A DNA stretch of 64,000 nucleotides from Bog-756 sp963699105 (GTDB lineage: Bacteria; Actinomycetota; Acidimicrobiia; Acidimicrobiales; RAAP-2): the NCBI GenBank assembly GCA_963699105.1, contig CAVOTI010000004.1, forward strand, positions 248,001 through 312,000. Reading direction: 5' to 3'. Made by a program: the position numbers and the translations under genes. The notes under the pieces are model-generated. The model saw only the letters and a program-made list of their open reading frames with translations, did not search any database and was not told the origin of the DNA. Shown here piece after piece: positions 9,025-18,329 of this stretch. Each line of letters begins with the position of its first letter. Positions within the stretch are counted from its first letter, which is position 1.

Positions 9025-9468
9025 TCATCGACCCGGAAGGCGGGTCGTCACCTCTTGGAGGAACCAGCCGTTGCCGTCCGGATCACTGAACGAGGCAAAC
9101 GACCCATAGGACTTGTGCTCCGGAGCCGGGCCCGGAGCCCTTGCCTTGTCGCCGGCATGGTGGAACACCCCGCCGCTGTCGTGGAACACCTCGCTCACCT
9201 CCACACCGCGGTCGACCAACTCGGCCCGGGCCGCCTCGATGTCGGTGACGACGAGCTGGAGACCGTCAGCCGAGCCCGGGGCGGCCGAGGTGACCCCACT
9301 CCCGAAGATGAGCGAACAGGCCGAGCCCGGCGGGGTCAGCTGCACCACCCGGAAGCCGCCATCGCCGGGGAAGTCGGCGTCGAGACGCCACCCCAGCGAC
9401 TCGTAGAAGCCCTTGGCCCGATCCACATCGGCCACCGGTACCACCACCACTTCGAGCTTCATGTCCAC
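9025..9468 (-). CDS. VOC family (glyoxalase/bleomycin-resistance-like) protein
   Basis: A 147-residue single-domain vicinal oxygen chelate protein. It opens with MKLEVVVVPVADVDRAKGFY, has the FRVVQLTPPGSACSLIFG strand, a central LQLVVTDIEAARAEL and ends with FASFSDPDGNGWFLQEVT, where the acid ligand of the second half-module sits. Substrate unknown. The start is placed at GTG 9468 because GGAGAGGAG lies 8 nt upstream; ATG 9462, two codons later, is the alternative. It lies just upstream of the DWPDWYA small gene and the FAD oxidoreductase on the same strand, in a probable operon. Confidence 0.85.
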   Translation of the reverse strand: MDMKLEVVVVPVADVDRAKGFYESLGWRLDADFPGDGGFRVVQLTPPGSACSLIFGSGVTSAAPGSADGLQLVVTDIEAARAELVDRGVEVSEVFHDSGGVFHHAGDKARAPGPAPEHKSYGSFASFSDPDGNGWFLQEVTTRLPGR

Positions 9469-9651
9469 GACCGCAACTCCTCTCCGTCGGGCTCGACTGC
9501 CGCTGCCCCGCCGCGGGAGCCGGGACCCCGCCAACCTTCGCGCCGCTGGTCGGCGAAGTCCAGGGCCAGCATCCGAGCCGATGGCCGCCGACGACACATC
9601 GGTCCGGCCAGTTCACCGACGGGACCGGTCGGGAGCTGCCGCCGGTTGCCG

Positions 9652-11605
9652 TCAAGCCGGGGCCGGATCCGACGACCGACGGCCTGACCGGGCCCGATGG
9701 ACCCGACGGACCGGGAGATCCCCAGCGGTGGTTCTGTCGGGCCTCGGTCTCGGAGATGGCCCAGGCGGCGTTGACCAGTCCGATGTGGCTGAAGGCCTGG
9801 GGGAAGTTGCCCAAGAGCTCCCCGCTGGCGGGATCGACCTCCTCGGCCAGCAGGCCGACGTCGTTGACGAAGGCGACGGCCCGTTCGAACACGGTGCGGG
9901 CCCGAGCCGTCTGCCCGGCCCGGGCCAGGGCCTGGGCCAGCCAGAAGGTGCACAGGAGGAACGTGCCTTCCTCACCCTCGAGCCCGTCCTCGGACCGGTA
10001 GCGGTACACCAGCCCCCGCTCGTCGGTGAGACGTTCTTCGGTGGCCTCGATGGTGGCCAGCACCCGGGGCTCGTCGGCCGGAAGGAACCCGACCAGTGAC
10101 AGCATCAGATTGGAGGCGTCGAGGTCGTCCGAGCCGAAGGACTGGGTGAAGGCGTTGGCCTGCTCGCTCCACCCCTTGGTCAAGATGGCCTCACGGATCT
10201 GGGCCTGGGTCTGCTTCCAGGCCTCGACCCGGTCGGAGGCGTCGAGCGGACCGGCCAGGGCCACCGCCCGGTCGAGGGCCACCCAGCACATCAGCTTGGA
10301 GTACAGGAAGTGGCGGGGCTCGCCCCGGACCTCCCAGATCCCCTGGTCCTTCTCCTGCCAGCGCCGGGCAGCGACGTCGGCCAGCTGCACGAAGAACCGC
10401 CGCGTGGCCGGGCCCAGATCGGGGGGCGCGCCCCACTTGTCGGGGGCGGCCATCGGCCCGACCCGGGAGGTGTCGTCGAAGACGCGGTCCGAGAGGCGGT
10501 ACACGGCGCCCAACAGTTCGCCGTAGACGTCGAGCTGGCGCTGGGTCCAGGCCCCGTTGCCGATCCGGACGGGGGCGGAGTGCCGCCAGCCGCCGAGGTG
10601 CGGGCAGCTCCCGCTCGGTCAGGTCCCGTTCGCCGCCGATGCCGAACATGATCTGCAGGTCGTCGCCCCGGTCGAGGGAGCCGGCCGCCGAGGTGGCCAT
10701 GTAGTCGAAGAACTCATTGGCCTCGTCGGGGCAGGCCGCCACCCACAGGGCCTCGATGGTGAAGGAGGCATCCCGGACCCAGGTGTAGCGGTAGTCCCAG
10801 TTCCGGTCGCCCCCCACCACCTCGGGCAGCGACGTGGTGGCCGCCGCGCAGATGGCGCCGGTGGGGGCGAAGGACAGGGACTGGAGCACCCGTCCGCTGT
10901 GGTGGACCAGGTCCCGCCACGGGCCGGCGTAGGCCTGGTGGAGCTCCGACCACGACGCCCAGGCCGACACGGTGTCGTCGAGCCGGGCGCCTATCTCGGA
11001 CTGGCCCCACACCCGGGCCGAGTCGGCGTCGGCCCGTTTCCGGTGATGGAGGGCGAAGCTGGCGCTCTCGCCCCGGGCCAGCCGGAGCCGGCCCGAAACC
11101 GCCGACCGGCCGATGGTCAGGGCCACCGGAGAGGACAGGACCAGCACGTCGGCGCCCCCGATGGCCACCACTCCGCCATCGACCGCATCGTGGAGGGGAT
11201 GGACCAGCCCGTACTCGGGGCGGGGGACGTACTCGAGGGACAGCTCGACCTCTCCGTCGACGCACGTCGCCCGGCGCAGCAGGAGATGGGGCGCACCCCG
11301 GCCCAGCTCGTGCCCCCGGTTGCCGTCGCCCATGGCCAGGGCGTCGGTGATGGTGACCGTGCCGGTGGGCGTGTGGAAGGTGGTCTCCAACACCATGGTG
11401 CGATCGAGGTAGCGGCGGGTCACCCGGTGGCGCCGGTGGCCCGGATCGACCAGTGACCGGCCTCGTCACCGAGGAGGCGACCGAAGACCGACGGGCTGTC
11501 GAAACGGGGGAAGCACAACCAGTCGACCGAGCCGTCCTTGCTCACCAGGGCGGCGCTGTGGCGATCCGACAGGAGCGCATAGTCGGCTATGGGGGTCGTG
11601 CTCAT
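9652..11605 (-). pseudogene. Glycoside hydrolase family 15 glucosidase/trehalase, frameshifted
   Basis: The combined frames give a near-complete GH15 enzyme (trehalase or glucan 1,4-alpha-glucosidase type, hydrolysing alpha-glucosides). The first frame has IADYALLSDRHSAALVSKDG and SVDWLCFPRFDSPSVFGRLL; the second has NWDYRYTWVRDASFTIEALW and the DDLQIMFGIGGE region; the third has QRQLDVYGEL and the C-terminal helical barrel with LGNFPQAFSHIGLVNAAWAI. The first break is a missing base near 11424-11440 (a GTGA stop-start overlap results), the second an extra base at 10601. Past about 9735 family similarity stops and the open frame would run into the VOC gene; the neighbouring frame ends at 9652. 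The start at 11605 has AAGGAG 8 nt upstream. It is either a recent pseudogene or an intact gene with sequence errors. Confidence 0.8.
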
Positions 11606-11931
11606 GGGGTGAGCTCCTTCGCCCGTGTCAGTGGGATCGGTGTCCGGCGGTCCCGGCGGAGGGCCGGGCCCCGCCCCATTGTGGTCCGGGATCCGACCGG
11701 TCGGCCGGGGACACCCAGCGTACCCAGCCCGGCAGGTCGGGGGCCGGCCGCTGGCTCCGGTCACGCCCCGCCCACCGACGGCGGCCGACGGGGCCGGCGC
11801 CCGGCCGGTCGGCTAGATTCCTGACGGCGCGCCTTCCCCTCCCCCTCGGTGGTGCGAAGGCGAGATGCGAGACCGCACGAACTGTGGCGGCGCCGGGTCC
11901 GTCCGGCGCCGGGTCGGGAGGTCCACCAACG
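11606..11931. other. Divergent intergenic region
   Basis: About 325 bp between the reverse GH15 gene and the forward cupin gene. It must hold two promoters but shows no clear inverted repeat, RNA gene or small coding frame. Confidence 0.4.
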
Positions 11932-12351
11932 ATGGCGATCCACCAACCGGGCCAGGACAGCTTCAGATCGGTCCTGCCCGAGGACATCGACTGGCAGCCG
12001 TTCCCGGCCTTCCCGCCGTCGGTGCGCCTGGCCGTGGTGGTGGGTCAGCCTTCTGAACCGGGGCCCTACGTCATCCGGGTCAAGTTGCCCTCGGGCGTCA
12101 AACTGATGCCGCACCAGCACACGGAGGACCGCGTCTACACGGTCATTTCCGGTGTGTTCTACATCGGTCTGGGGAGCCGGTTCGACGACCAACAGCTGCA
12201 GGCCTACCCGCCCGGCGCCGTCGTCGTGCTGCCCGGCGGGACCCCCCATTTCCACTGGGCGAAGTCGGGCACCTACGTCAGTCAGGTGACGGCCATCGGG
12301 CCGCTCGGGCTCGACTACATCGACCCGACCGACGACCCGCGGAACAGGTGA
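11932..12351 (+). CDS. Cupin domain protein
   Basis: A 139-residue single cupin. Motif 1 is seen in GVKLMPHQHTEDRVYTVISG with two histidines and a glutamate-like acid, and motif 2 in PPGAVVVLPGGTPHFHWAKSG with the third histidine, so the metal site seems intact. Such small cupins may be dioxygenases, isomerases or binding proteins; no substrate can be inferred. The ATG at 11932 is supported by GGGAGG at 11916-11921, 10 nt upstream. The next gene downstream is a peroxiredoxin-like protein 150 bp away on the same strand. Confidence 0.85.
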   Translation: MAIHQPGQDSFRSVLPEDIDWQPFPAFPPSVRLAVVVGQPSEPGPYVIRVKLPSGVKLMPHQHTEDRVYTVISGVFYIGLGSRFDDQQLQAYPPGAVVVLPGGTPHFHWAKSGTYVSQVTAIGPLGLDYIDPTDDPRNR

Positions 12352-12504
12352 GGGGGCCTCCCCCACCGACGGACCGGGCGGGCGGGGAAGTGGCCGGCGG
12401 AGGCGGATAACCTCCGTGAGTGGAGCCGGCCCGGCGCTGGGCCGGACTGGCCCGGTTCCACCCCAAAGGTTGCGTCGTCGATGCGACGAAAGGCTCGGTG
12501 ATCC

Positions 12505-13101
12505 ATGCGATCCGACATCAAACCCGGAGGCACCTTTCCGGACTACGCCCTCCCGGATCACACCAACACGGTGCGAAAGCTCAGCGACATCCAGGGCGAC
12601 GACCCGCTGGTCCTGACCCTGGCCCGGGGCAATTACTGTCCGAAGGAGCACCAACAGCACCTGGAGCTGGCGGCCAACTATCCCAAGATCGCCGTGGCCT
12701 ACACCCAGGTGGCCACCATCTCGACCGACGACCACCACTCCTCCCAGGAGTTCCGGGCCTCCGTCGGGGCCCAGTGGGCCTTTTTCTCCGATCCGGGCCG
12801 GACGGTGCAGAAGGACCTCGACATCCAGGAGTACACCGATCCTGAGCACGACCCGATGATCCCCCACACCCTGGTGCTCAAGCCGGGGCTGGTGGTCCAC
12901 CGTGTCTACAACGGCTACTGGTTCTGGGGACGCCCGTCGTTCTACGACCTGTGGGGCGACCTGGGTGCGGTGACGAGCGAGATCCGTCCCGACTGGGACC
13001 TGAGCAAGCCGGGGTTGCGCGAGGCCTGGCAGGCCGGTGACTATACGAACTTCCACGGATGGAACCGGGATCGCCAGATGCCGTCGTCGTACGAGTCGTA
13101 G
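12505..13101 (+). CDS. Peroxiredoxin-like (redoxin) protein with single cysteine
   Basis: A 198-residue thioredoxin-fold protein of the AhpC/TSA-redoxin type. It begins with GGTFPDYALPDHTNTVRKLS, as in peroxiredoxins, and has ARGNYCPKEH where Cys45 is in the peroxidatic position. Cys45 is the only cysteine, so it would be a 1-Cys type reduced by an external thiol. A conserved IPHTLVLKPGLVVHRVYNGY and WFWGRP block follows. A close paralogue lies at 17119 in which this cysteine is aspartate. The ATG at 12505 follows AAAGG at about 12 nt. The start could also be further downstream but the family pattern begins here. Confidence 0.82.
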   Translation: MRSDIKPGGTFPDYALPDHTNTVRKLSDIQGDDPLVLTLARGNYCPKEHQQHLELAANYPKIAVAYTQVATISTDDHHSSQEFRASVGAQWAFFSDPGRTVQKDLDIQEYTDPEHDPMIPHTLVLKPGLVVHRVYNGYWFWGRPSFYDLWGDLGAVTSEIRPDWDLSKPGLREAWQAGDYTNFHGWNRDRQMPSSYES

Positions 13102-13170
13102 CCGGTGCTCGTGGCGGCCGGACTCGTCTCCGGCCGGTGACCGAACGAACAGCCCGTTGGCCTCGACCGC

Positions 13171-13614
13171 TTGGAGCCGAAGTTGAACTTTCAGGGTGTA
13201 GTGATGAACGTGGCCGATCTCGATCGGTCGATCGACTTCTATCGTGAGGTGTTGGGCTTCACGCTGCTGTCCCGGGAGGAGGATCTGGCGGCGGTCAGCA
13301 CTCCGGGGAGCGATCGGGCCCAGATCATCGTGCTGCGGGCCCTCGGGAGCAGTCCCCTGGCAGGAGCTCGCCACGTCGGACTGCGAGCCTTCGTGTTGGA
13401 GGTCGACTCAGCTGAGCAACTGGAGCGGATCGCCACCGATCTGGGCGATCGGAAACGGCTCGTCAGCCGGCGTGATCACCCCGACTGGACGGCGGTGGTG
13501 GGCCGCGACCCCGACGAGGTGGCCGTGGTCGTGACCTGGCACCCGGGAGGGGCGGGAGGCACCGAGGACGGATGGAGGGCACTGGACGACTTCCTCTTCG
13601 GAATCGGCGAATAG
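13171..13614 (+). CDS. VOC family protein
   Basis: A protein of about 147 residues with one VOC module: FQGVVMNVADLDRSIDFYRE, VLGFTLL, RAQIIVLRALG and HVGLRAFVLEVDSAEQLERI, ending in DPDEVAVVVTWHP. The substrate is unknown. The start is uncertain: TTG at 13171 is taken here, but TTG 13183 has a GGAG 6 nt upstream and is equally possible; ATG 13204 would cut the first strand of the fold. It sits between the peroxiredoxin-like gene and a universal stress protein, all on the same strand. Confidence 0.78.
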   Translation: MEPKLNFQGVVMNVADLDRSIDFYREVLGFTLLSREEDLAAVSTPGSDRAQIIVLRALGSSPLAGARHVGLRAFVLEVDSAEQLERIATDLGDRKRLVSRRDHPDWTAVVGRDPDEVAVVVTWHPGGAGGTEDGWRALDDFLFGIGE

Positions 13615-13743
13615 ACGGGCCCGAGGGGGTCCTCTGCCAGCCGGCCGCCGGGCCGGGAAACGAAACGACAGTATGAGCGGCCAGGATCGTCGGCCTGGGA
13701 ATCGTCCGACATCCGGCCAACACAGAGGTAAGGAGAAACGGTG

Positions 13744-14235
13744 ATGGCGCAAGGAAACCAGAACGGTCCCGTCCTGTTCTGCTTCGACGGGTCTGACGGA
13801 TCGCGGGAGGCCATGAGAGCGGCGGGGGAGCTGATAAACCGACCGGTGGAGGCGGTGGTGCTCACGGTGTGGGAGACCATGGCCACGCGATTGGCTCTGG
13901 CCGGCGCCTTCGCCGCCGGCACCACCACGGGGGGCGGCGACCTGGATGCCGAGGAAGAGGCGTATGCCCGGTCGGTGGCCGAGGAAGGAGCACTCCAGGC
14001 CGGCGAGCACGGGTACCAGGCGACACCGATGATCAAGGAGTCCTTCGACGGGATCGCCAGAGCCATCCTGGAGACGGCCGACACCCTCTCGCCCCGTCTG
14101 ATCGTATGCGGCCAGCGGGGCAGGGGCGCTCTACGAAGCACGTTGCTCGGCAGCGTGTCGCACACCCTGGCCTCGCACGCCCGACGTCCGATCCTCATCG
14201 CCCCGGAACGGGCGACGGCCGAGAGCCGCCCCTGA
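13744..14235 (+). CDS. Universal stress protein (UspA family)
   Basis: A 163-residue single UspA domain. The N-terminal VLFCFDGSDGSREAM carries the ATP-binding aspartate and the C-terminal GQRGRGALRSTLLGSVS matches the G-2x-G-9x-G-S/T nucleotide motif, so it is probably an ATP-binding Usp. The start at ATG 13744 lies 8 nt after TAAGGAG; the GTG at 13741 is only 5 nt away. Universal stress proteins respond to stasis, redox or energy stress, in keeping with the redoxin genes around it. Confidence 0.9.
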   Translation: MAQGNQNGPVLFCFDGSDGSREAMRAAGELINRPVEAVVLTVWETMATRLALAGAFAAGTTTGGGDLDAEEEAYARSVAEEGALQAGEHGYQATPMIKESFDGIARAILETADTLSPRLIVCGQRGRGALRSTLLGSVSHTLASHARRPILIAPERATAESRP

Positions 14236-14416
14236 CCGACCGCGGCCGCTGCCTTCATCGAAGGTGGGGTCCACCATGACCGGGGGTCGGCCGGGAGAAG
14301 GGCGAGTCACGTTGTCCTTTCGGGTCGACGGCCACCATTTCCGGTCGACCGCGCCCCGGCGGCCGGCGGCCGACGACGTCGCCGCGCCACCCGGCCCGTC
14401 CGTGGCAGGCTGAGCC

Positions 14417-15553
14417 ATGGGTGTCGGACGTGACCTGGCCGCGGTGGTGGGTGGATTCCTGATCATCGTCACCGGGTGGAGCGTGATCGGCACGGTGGTC
14501 ATCCCCCGCCGGATCCGCAGCCGGCCCATCCGGGTTCTGGCCATAGTCGTCGACCGATCCTTCCATTTCGTCGCCGACCACTTCGACTCCTACGAACCGC
14601 GTGATCGGCTGCTGGCCGCCCAGGCGCCCATCCAGCTCATCCTGCAGATCGTCGTGTGGCTGGCCGTCTTCGAGCTGGGCTTTGCCCTGCTGATGTGGCC
14701 GTACATGGGCAGCGCCGGGCTGTCGGGCGCCTTCCAGCTGGCCGGCTCCTCGTTGTGCACCCTGGGGTATCTGGCCCCCCGGGCCGGCGTCCCCACCGGG
14801 CTGGCCGACCTGGCGGCCCTGGTCGGTCTGGGCACGGTGGCCCTGCAGATCGGCTACCTCCCCACGCTCTACGCCGCCTTCAACCGGCGTGAGGGCCTGG
14901 TGACCATGCTGGACTCGCGGTCCGGGGTCCCATCGTGGGGTCCCGAACTGCTGGCCCGGACCCACTACGGCCTGGGCTCAGGGGTATCGGCCCTCTCCGA
15001 GCTGCCCGAGCTGTTCGAGGAATGGGAGCGGTGGTCGGCCGACGTGTCCGAGAGCCACGCCACCTACCTGGCCCTCGTCAACTTCCGCTCCCCGCGACCG
15101 CTCTCCTCATGGGTGACGGCGCAGTTGGCCGTGCTCGACGGGGCCGCTCTGTACCTGTCGTTGCTGCCCAACGCTCCCGGCGCCCTGTCGGCCAGGCTGT
15201 GCCTGCGCAGCGGCTTCACCTGCCTCACCACCATCGCCCGGGCCCGGGGCTTCGACCTCCCCGACGATCCGGACCCCAACGACGGCATCGAGCTCACCTA
15301 TGAGGAGTTCGTCGAAGCCATCGACCGCCTGGCCATCGTGGACTTCCCCCTCGAACGCCCCACCGAGGAGGCGTGGCTCGACTTCGTGGGCTGGCGGGTC
15401 AACTACGAGGCAGCGGCCTACGCCATCGCCCGGGCCGTCGACGCTCCCCCGGCCCTGTGGTCGGGACCGCGGCGCCACCCCATTCCGCCCATCCCCCCGA
15501 TCCGGCCGGCTGTCCTGCGAGCCGGCAAGCCGCCGCTCAAGGCTCCGGAATAG
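14417..15553 (+). CDS. Uncharacterised integral membrane protein with ion-channel-like pore segment
   Basis: A 378-residue protein. The first 155 residues hold about four hydrophobic helices, including an N-terminal helix (LAAVVGGFLIIVTGWSVIGT), a helix near 75-95, a re-entrant-like segment with GSSLCTLGYLAP and a further helix after LADLAALVGLGTVALQIG. The SSLCTLGY segment is reminiscent of potassium-channel pore loops but lacks a canonical TVGYG filter. The C-terminal 220 residues are cytoplasmic and helical, ending in a proline-rich tail. Function is unknown. The ATG at 14417 has a weak ribosome site. Confidence 0.72.
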   Translation: MGVGRDLAAVVGGFLIIVTGWSVIGTVVIPRRIRSRPIRVLAIVVDRSFHFVADHFDSYEPRDRLLAAQAPIQLILQIVVWLAVFELGFALLMWPYMGSAGLSGAFQLAGSSLCTLGYLAPRAGVPTGLADLAALVGLGTVALQIGYLPTLYAAFNRREGLVTMLDSRSGVPSWGPELLARTHYGLGSGVSALSELPELFEEWERWSADVSESHATYLALVNFRSPRPLSSWVTAQLAVLDGAALYLSLLPNAPGALSARLCLRSGFTCLTTIARARGFDLPDDPDPNDGIELTYEEFVEAIDRLAIVDFPLERPTEEAWLDFVGWRVNYEAAAYAIARAVDAPPALWSGPRRHPIPPIPPIRPAVLRAGKPPLKAPE

Positions 15554-15952
15554 GGAGCGGGCGCCCACGGGATCCACTCCCGGGTGGGAGAACCGACCCG
15601 GCGGCCTCCCGACGAAGAGGTGCCGAGGAGCCGAAATCGTGGCCGGGCCGGGCACCGGTCGGTCTCCGGCGACCGGCGGTGGGGCGGCGGTTGACCGGGT
15701 GAGCCCACCGTCGCAAACTGTGTCCAGCGGTGAGGTGTCTGGTCACAGGAGGACGGGCCATGCGGGAGGCAACCACCCGGGCCGACGGCCCGGGGTGTGA
15801 GGATCGAGGAATTGGCCGGCGGGTCGCCGGCGACCGGGGACGGCGACCAGATTGCCAGGACCGGTGCCGTGGTGTCGTCCTCCCGGCATCCGGGACGGGA
15901 GGGGTGCGGTGAAATCTCCCACCGGTGCCCGGCACCATCGTCGGGGAAGCTG
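15554..15952. other. Intergenic region upstream of aldolase-like gene
   Basis: About 400 bp. A short frame starting at the ATG at 15760 has an AGGAGG before it but no recognisable content. The aldolase frame is also open upstream, so a longer N-terminus for that gene cannot be excluded. No RNA or repeat was seen. Confidence 0.4.
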
Positions 15953-17074
15953 ATGGCGTCGACTCCCCGTTATCAACCATCGGCCGACGACCCGCTGTTC
16001 ATCATGGCCATGGACCACCGGGCCTCGTTCGCCAAGTCCCTGTTCGACATCAGCGGCAATCCCACCGAGGCCGAGCGCCATCGCATGCAGGATGCGAAAA
16101 TGGTCATCTACGAAGGGGCGCGGCACGTGGCTACGGAGGGGACCCCCTTCGGAAGGATCGGCGTCCTCGTCGACGAGCAGCTCGGCACCGATGTGGCCAG
16201 GGCGGCCAGGGCGGACGGGCTGGTCCTGGCCATGCCCATCGAACGGAGCGGCTCCCCCCTGTTCGAGCTCGAATATGGCGACCAGTACGCCGAACACGTC
16301 GAACAGTTCGACCCCGATTTCTTCAAGGTGCTGGTCCGCTACAACCCGGCCGACGAAGAGCACGACCGTGAGACGCAGATCGAGCGCCTGGTCCGCGTGT
16401 CCGATTGGGCCGAGCGGGCGGGGTGGCGATGGCTGTTCGAACTATTGGTGCCTCCCACCCGTGAGCAGCTGTCGAAGTGCGAGGACCAGGACCACTTCGA
16501 CCGGTACGCCCGGCCCGACCTCACCGTCGAGACCCTCACCCAGCTGCAGGCAGCCGGGGTCCATCCCACGATCTGGAAGCTCGAAGGCTACGAGACGACC
16601 GGGGATGCCGAGAGTGTGTTGAGGTCTGTGGCCAAGGGCACCGACCACCCGGCCGAGTGCATCGTGCTCGGGCGCAACGCCCCGCTGTCGAGGGTCGAAC
16701 ACTGGATGGAAGTGGCCGCCCCGCTGGCCGGGTACGCCGGATTCGCGGTGGGAAGGAGCATCTGGGAGAAACCGCTCGAGGGCCTGCTGGCCGACCGGAT
16801 CGGGCGAGAGGCGGCCGTCGAGTTGATCGCCCACCACTACCGGACTCTGATCGAGACCTACATAGGAGCCGATACCCCGGGGAGCTCGACTCAGCCGGGG
16901 CTTGAGCCATCCACCGGACAGAGCCGGCGTTTGACCCCCGACCGGGAAGAGACCATCCGGAAGTCCGTGGCCGGCGCCGACACAGACCAGGCCGAGCTGC
17001 CGGCCTGGATGGCGGCTACCCTCCTGGCCGAAGTCGATGCGTTGCGGGCTGAAGCATCGACATCGGAGTCGTAG
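15953..17074 (+). CDS. DUF2090/IolC-C-terminal-like aldolase family protein
   Basis: A 373-residue TIM-barrel-like protein similar to the DUF2090 domain found at the C-terminus of some IolC proteins, related to 2-deoxy-5-keto-gluconate-6-phosphate aldolase. Supporting segments are FIMAMDHRASF at the N-terminus, GVLVDEQLGTDV, FFKVLVRYNP, WLFELLVPP, VHPTIWKLEGYETT, IVLGRNAP and YAGFAVGRSIWEKPL. A likely role is a lyase or epimerase on a sugar phosphate. No inositol catabolic genes are nearby, so the substrate is open. ATG 15953 is chosen because homologous sequence begins there. The gene ends 44 bp before the second redoxin gene. Confidence 0.78.
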   Translation: MASTPRYQPSADDPLFIMAMDHRASFAKSLFDISGNPTEAERHRMQDAKMVIYEGARHVATEGTPFGRIGVLVDEQLGTDVARAARADGLVLAMPIERSGSPLFELEYGDQYAEHVEQFDPDFFKVLVRYNPADEEHDRETQIERLVRVSDWAERAGWRWLFELLVPPTREQLSKCEDQDHFDRYARPDLTVETLTQLQAAGVHPTIWKLEGYETTGDAESVLRSVAKGTDHPAECIVLGRNAPLSRVEHWMEVAAPLAGYAGFAVGRSIWEKPLEGLLADRIGREAAVELIAHHYRTLIETYIGADTPGSSTQPGLEPSTGQSRRLTPDREETIRKSVAGADTDQAELPAWMAATLLAEVDALRAEASTSES

Positions 17075-17118
17075 TCGCCGAACCCGGCGGGCAGCCCCCG
17101 GAGCGGAAAGAGATCAGC

Positions 17119-17739
17119 TTGCGAAAAGACATCGTCGTCGGGGCCACGTTTCCCGACTACCAGCTCGAGGACCAGGGCGGGGTGCTGCGGAAACTCTCCG
17201 AGCTCCAGGGGGCCAACCCGATGGTCCTCCATCTGTCACGAGGTTCCTACGATCCCAAGGAGCACCGCTTTCTCAGAAACCTGGTGGACAGTTATCCGGA
17301 GTTCCGCGTGGCCTACACACGGCTGGTCGTCATCTCTACCGACAATCCCCTCAACCTCAACGAGTTCCGCGACTCCCTGGGCGCCCTCTGGCCCTTTCTG
17401 GGCGATCCCGACAGAACCGTGCAACAGGATCTCGACATCGAGGAATTCACCGATCCCCACAATCCCATGATTCCCCACACCTTCGTCCTGGAGCCGGGAC
17501 TGAAGATCTTCAACATCTACAACGGCTACTGGTACTGGGGCCGACCCACGATGAACGAATTGCATGTGGACCTGCGGGCCGTCCTCCGGAAGGTCCGTCC
17601 CGATTTCGATTTGGGAGCGCCGGGACTTCGCCAGGCCTGGGATGCCGGGGATCGGGACATCTTTCTCGTCGACACGGTCGATGAGCCGATCCGGTTCACC
17701 GAGGGCGGCACCGTCGGGATCAAACGTGGCGGTCTGTAG
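17119..17739 (+). CDS. Cysteine-less peroxiredoxin-like paralogue
   Basis: A 206-residue protein clearly paralogous to the one at 12505: both share ATFPDY, RKLSELQG, DPDRTVQQDLDIEEFTD, MIPHTFVLEPGL and NGYWYWGRP. At the peroxidatic position it has RGSYDPKEH, with aspartate 45 where its partner has cysteine, and the whole protein contains no cysteine. It therefore cannot be a thiol peroxidase by the normal mechanism. It may be a binding or regulatory protein, or use an unrelated site. The start is TTG at 17119 with a purine-rich GGAAAGAGA upstream. It follows the aldolase-like gene on the same strand. Confidence 0.82.
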   Translation: MRKDIVVGATFPDYQLEDQGGVLRKLSELQGANPMVLHLSRGSYDPKEHRFLRNLVDSYPEFRVAYTRLVVISTDNPLNLNEFRDSLGALWPFLGDPDRTVQQDLDIEEFTDPHNPMIPHTFVLEPGLKIFNIYNGYWYWGRPTMNELHVDLRAVLRKVRPDFDLGAPGLRQAWDAGDRDIFLVDTVDEPIRFTEGGTVGIKRGGL

Positions 17740-18329
17740 CAGCACCCGCACCTGGTGATCGACCGGTCGAGCCGGGGCCGGGATCGGGATATCGGGCGTA
17801 CGAGGAGGTCCGTCGTTCGCTAAACGGGTCACCGCCGACACTGTCGGTGGCACCCCGGGCGGCACGACGCAGCCCTGTTACCGTCCCCCTTTTCATTGGC
17901 GAAGGAAAGGCAGACGGCGATCTATGCGACGGACGGCGAGCGTTCGTAGCCAGGCCACGGCAGGGCGACACCATCCACTGGATGAGCGATCGGTTCGCCA
18001 ACGGGGCCTGGCCCGACCCCTACACGCCCACCGGGGCGGAATTGGCCGCCGTGTCGCAGACCAACACCTGTTGACGACCCGGTCCCCGACCCGCCCCCAC
18101 CATGCCGGCCTGGCCTGAACCCGGGAGGCCGGGCCCAGATCCATGGTTCCCGGCCGGAGCCGTCGCCATCCGGCCGGCAGAACTGGGTCGGAACCCAGAA
18201 GCTCAACGCGCCGACGGGCGGCCGGAAGAAATTCGGGAAACCTTCGGCGAGATGTCGATCTGGCCACCTCCCGTTCGACGCACTACCGAGAGGCCGGGAA
18301 GGTCCCGCCCCCGCAACAGAGGAGTAGCC
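17740..18329. other. 590-bp region without a supported gene
   Basis: No coding frame with family character or a good ribosome site was found. A short forward frame ending at 18074 (start at 17982 would give 30 residues) is open but unsupported. The YCII gene promoter presumably lies near its right end. Confidence 0.4.

Noticed and set aside
11761..13374. Long reverse frame across the cupin and redoxin genes
   Set aside because: It spans two well-supported forward genes and has no motif.
14417..15553. A true potassium channel
   Set aside because: The selectivity filter TVGYG is absent; only a loose similarity is seen.
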